DNA of 12,505 nt, taken from the NCBI GenBank assembly GCA_023666975.1, contig JAMPAW010000098.1, positions 1-12,505 on the forward strand, given 5' to 3'. Positions 12,160 to 12,505 of this stretch are shown in pieces. The position numbers were made by a program, and so were the translations under genes. Within the stretch, counting starts at the first letter, position 1, and each line of letters begins with the position of its first letter. The notes under the pieces were generated by a model. It was not told where the DNA came from and searched no databases. It worked only from the letters and a program-made list of their open reading frames with translations. This DNA comes from Clostridium sp. (lineage in GTDB: Bacteria; Bacillota_A; Clostridia; Lachnospirales; Lachnospiraceae).

Positions 12160-12505
12160 ATGAACAATTTTATTTTTGAGAACAGTACAAAGGTTTATTT
12201 CGGAAAGGGCTGCGTGAAGGAATACCTGGCATGCCTGACAAAGAAATATGGGGAAAATGTCATGCTGTGCTATGGCGGCGGCTCCATAAAGAAGAACGGG
12301 ATTTATGACGAGGTAACGGAAATCTTGAAGGATGCCGGAAAGACTGTGTTTGAGTTTTCGGGGATTATGCCAAACCCAACCTATAACAAGGTGTTGGAAG
12401 GGGCTGAGCTTGCAAGAGAGCATAAAATCAGCCTGATACTCGGTGTGGGAGGCGGTTCGGTAATCGACTGCTGCAAGGCAATTTCCCTTGCGGCACGGTA
12501 TGATG
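12160..12505 (+). CDS. iron-containing alcohol dehydrogenase, N-terminal part (runs off the window)
   Basis: The first 115 residues of a group III, iron-dependent alcohol dehydrogenase are present. The start MNNFIFENSTKVYFGKGCVK is typical of the YqhD / butanol dehydrogenase branch. Further signatures are VMLCYGGGSIKKNGIYDEV (34-52, nucleotide-binding), PNPTYNKVLEGAELAREHKI (71-90) and LGVGGGSVIDCCKAISLAA (94-112), with the GGGS turn and Asp103 that contact the NAD(P) diphosphate. The metal ligands lie in the missing C-terminal part. It reduces aldehydes to alcohols in the cytoplasm using NAD(P)H. The ATG at 12160 follows AAGAGGT (12147-12153) at 6 bases. Confidence 0.92.
   Translation, partial: MNNFIFENSTKVYFGKGCVKEYLACLTKKYGENVMLCYGGGSIKKNGIYDEVTEILKDAGKTVFEFSGIMPNPTYNKVLEGAELAREHKISLILGVGGGSVIDCCKAISLAARYD

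Noticed and set aside
1..12505. tRNA, rRNA, CRISPR arrays, transposase genes or known riboswitches.
   Set aside because: No cloverleaf-like segments, regularly spaced repeats, transposase motifs or recognisable riboswitch cores were seen on either strand by eye.

Overview
The window looks like a chromosomal stretch from a low-GC Firmicute, most likely a gut Clostridium-type bacterium (Lachnospiraceae or a relative). Evidence: strong AGGAGG-type ribosome binding sites, Rhs (YD-repeat) fragments, a run of small immunity-like genes, secreted flavodoxins, and a LysR / iron-containing alcohol dehydrogenase neighbourhood. The genus cannot be settled from the sequence alone.

Region A (1 to about 7137) is very AT-rich and entirely on the + strand. 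It reads as an array of orphan immunity genes left by a polymorphic-toxin (Rhs) locus. There are about nine intact or near-intact small genes, mostly 95-280 residues: a DUF4259-type protein, a HEAT-like solenoid, a TPR protein, a DUF7674-like protein and several unnamed ones. Most have their own Shine-Dalgarno and all are soluble. Between them lie decayed pieces: a frameshifted Rhs repeat fragment at 2815-3048, a possible second Rhs scrap at 3493-3567, an 85-bp duplicated tail of the HEAT gene at 485-569, a start-less ORF at 4806-5036, and two tiny ORFs at 6044-6374. No toxin domain remains in the window.

Region B (about 7140-9616) is visibly richer in GC. After an intrinsic terminator come two tandem exported flavodoxins, the first a clear lipoprotein, and an aldo/keto reductase, tightly spaced as one operon. 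A LysR regulator (11105-11998) and the start of an iron-dependent alcohol dehydrogenase (from 12160) continue the redox theme. The terminator-containing leaders before the flavodoxin operon and before the dehydrogenase are homologous to each other.

Region C (about 9685-10970) separates the reductase from the LysR gene and looks accessory. It holds a Phd/YefM-like antitoxin without an adjacent toxin and, on the minus strand, a two-gene unit. That unit is a 51-residue Cys4 protein whose stop codon overlaps, as ATGA, the start of a 176-residue protein resembling the small nuclease-like domains of mobile elements. It has a well-formed minus-strand promoter. A 77-bp imperfect inverted repeat lies just beyond it. 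This overlapping pair is the best candidate in the window for an undescribed system, but its function is inference.
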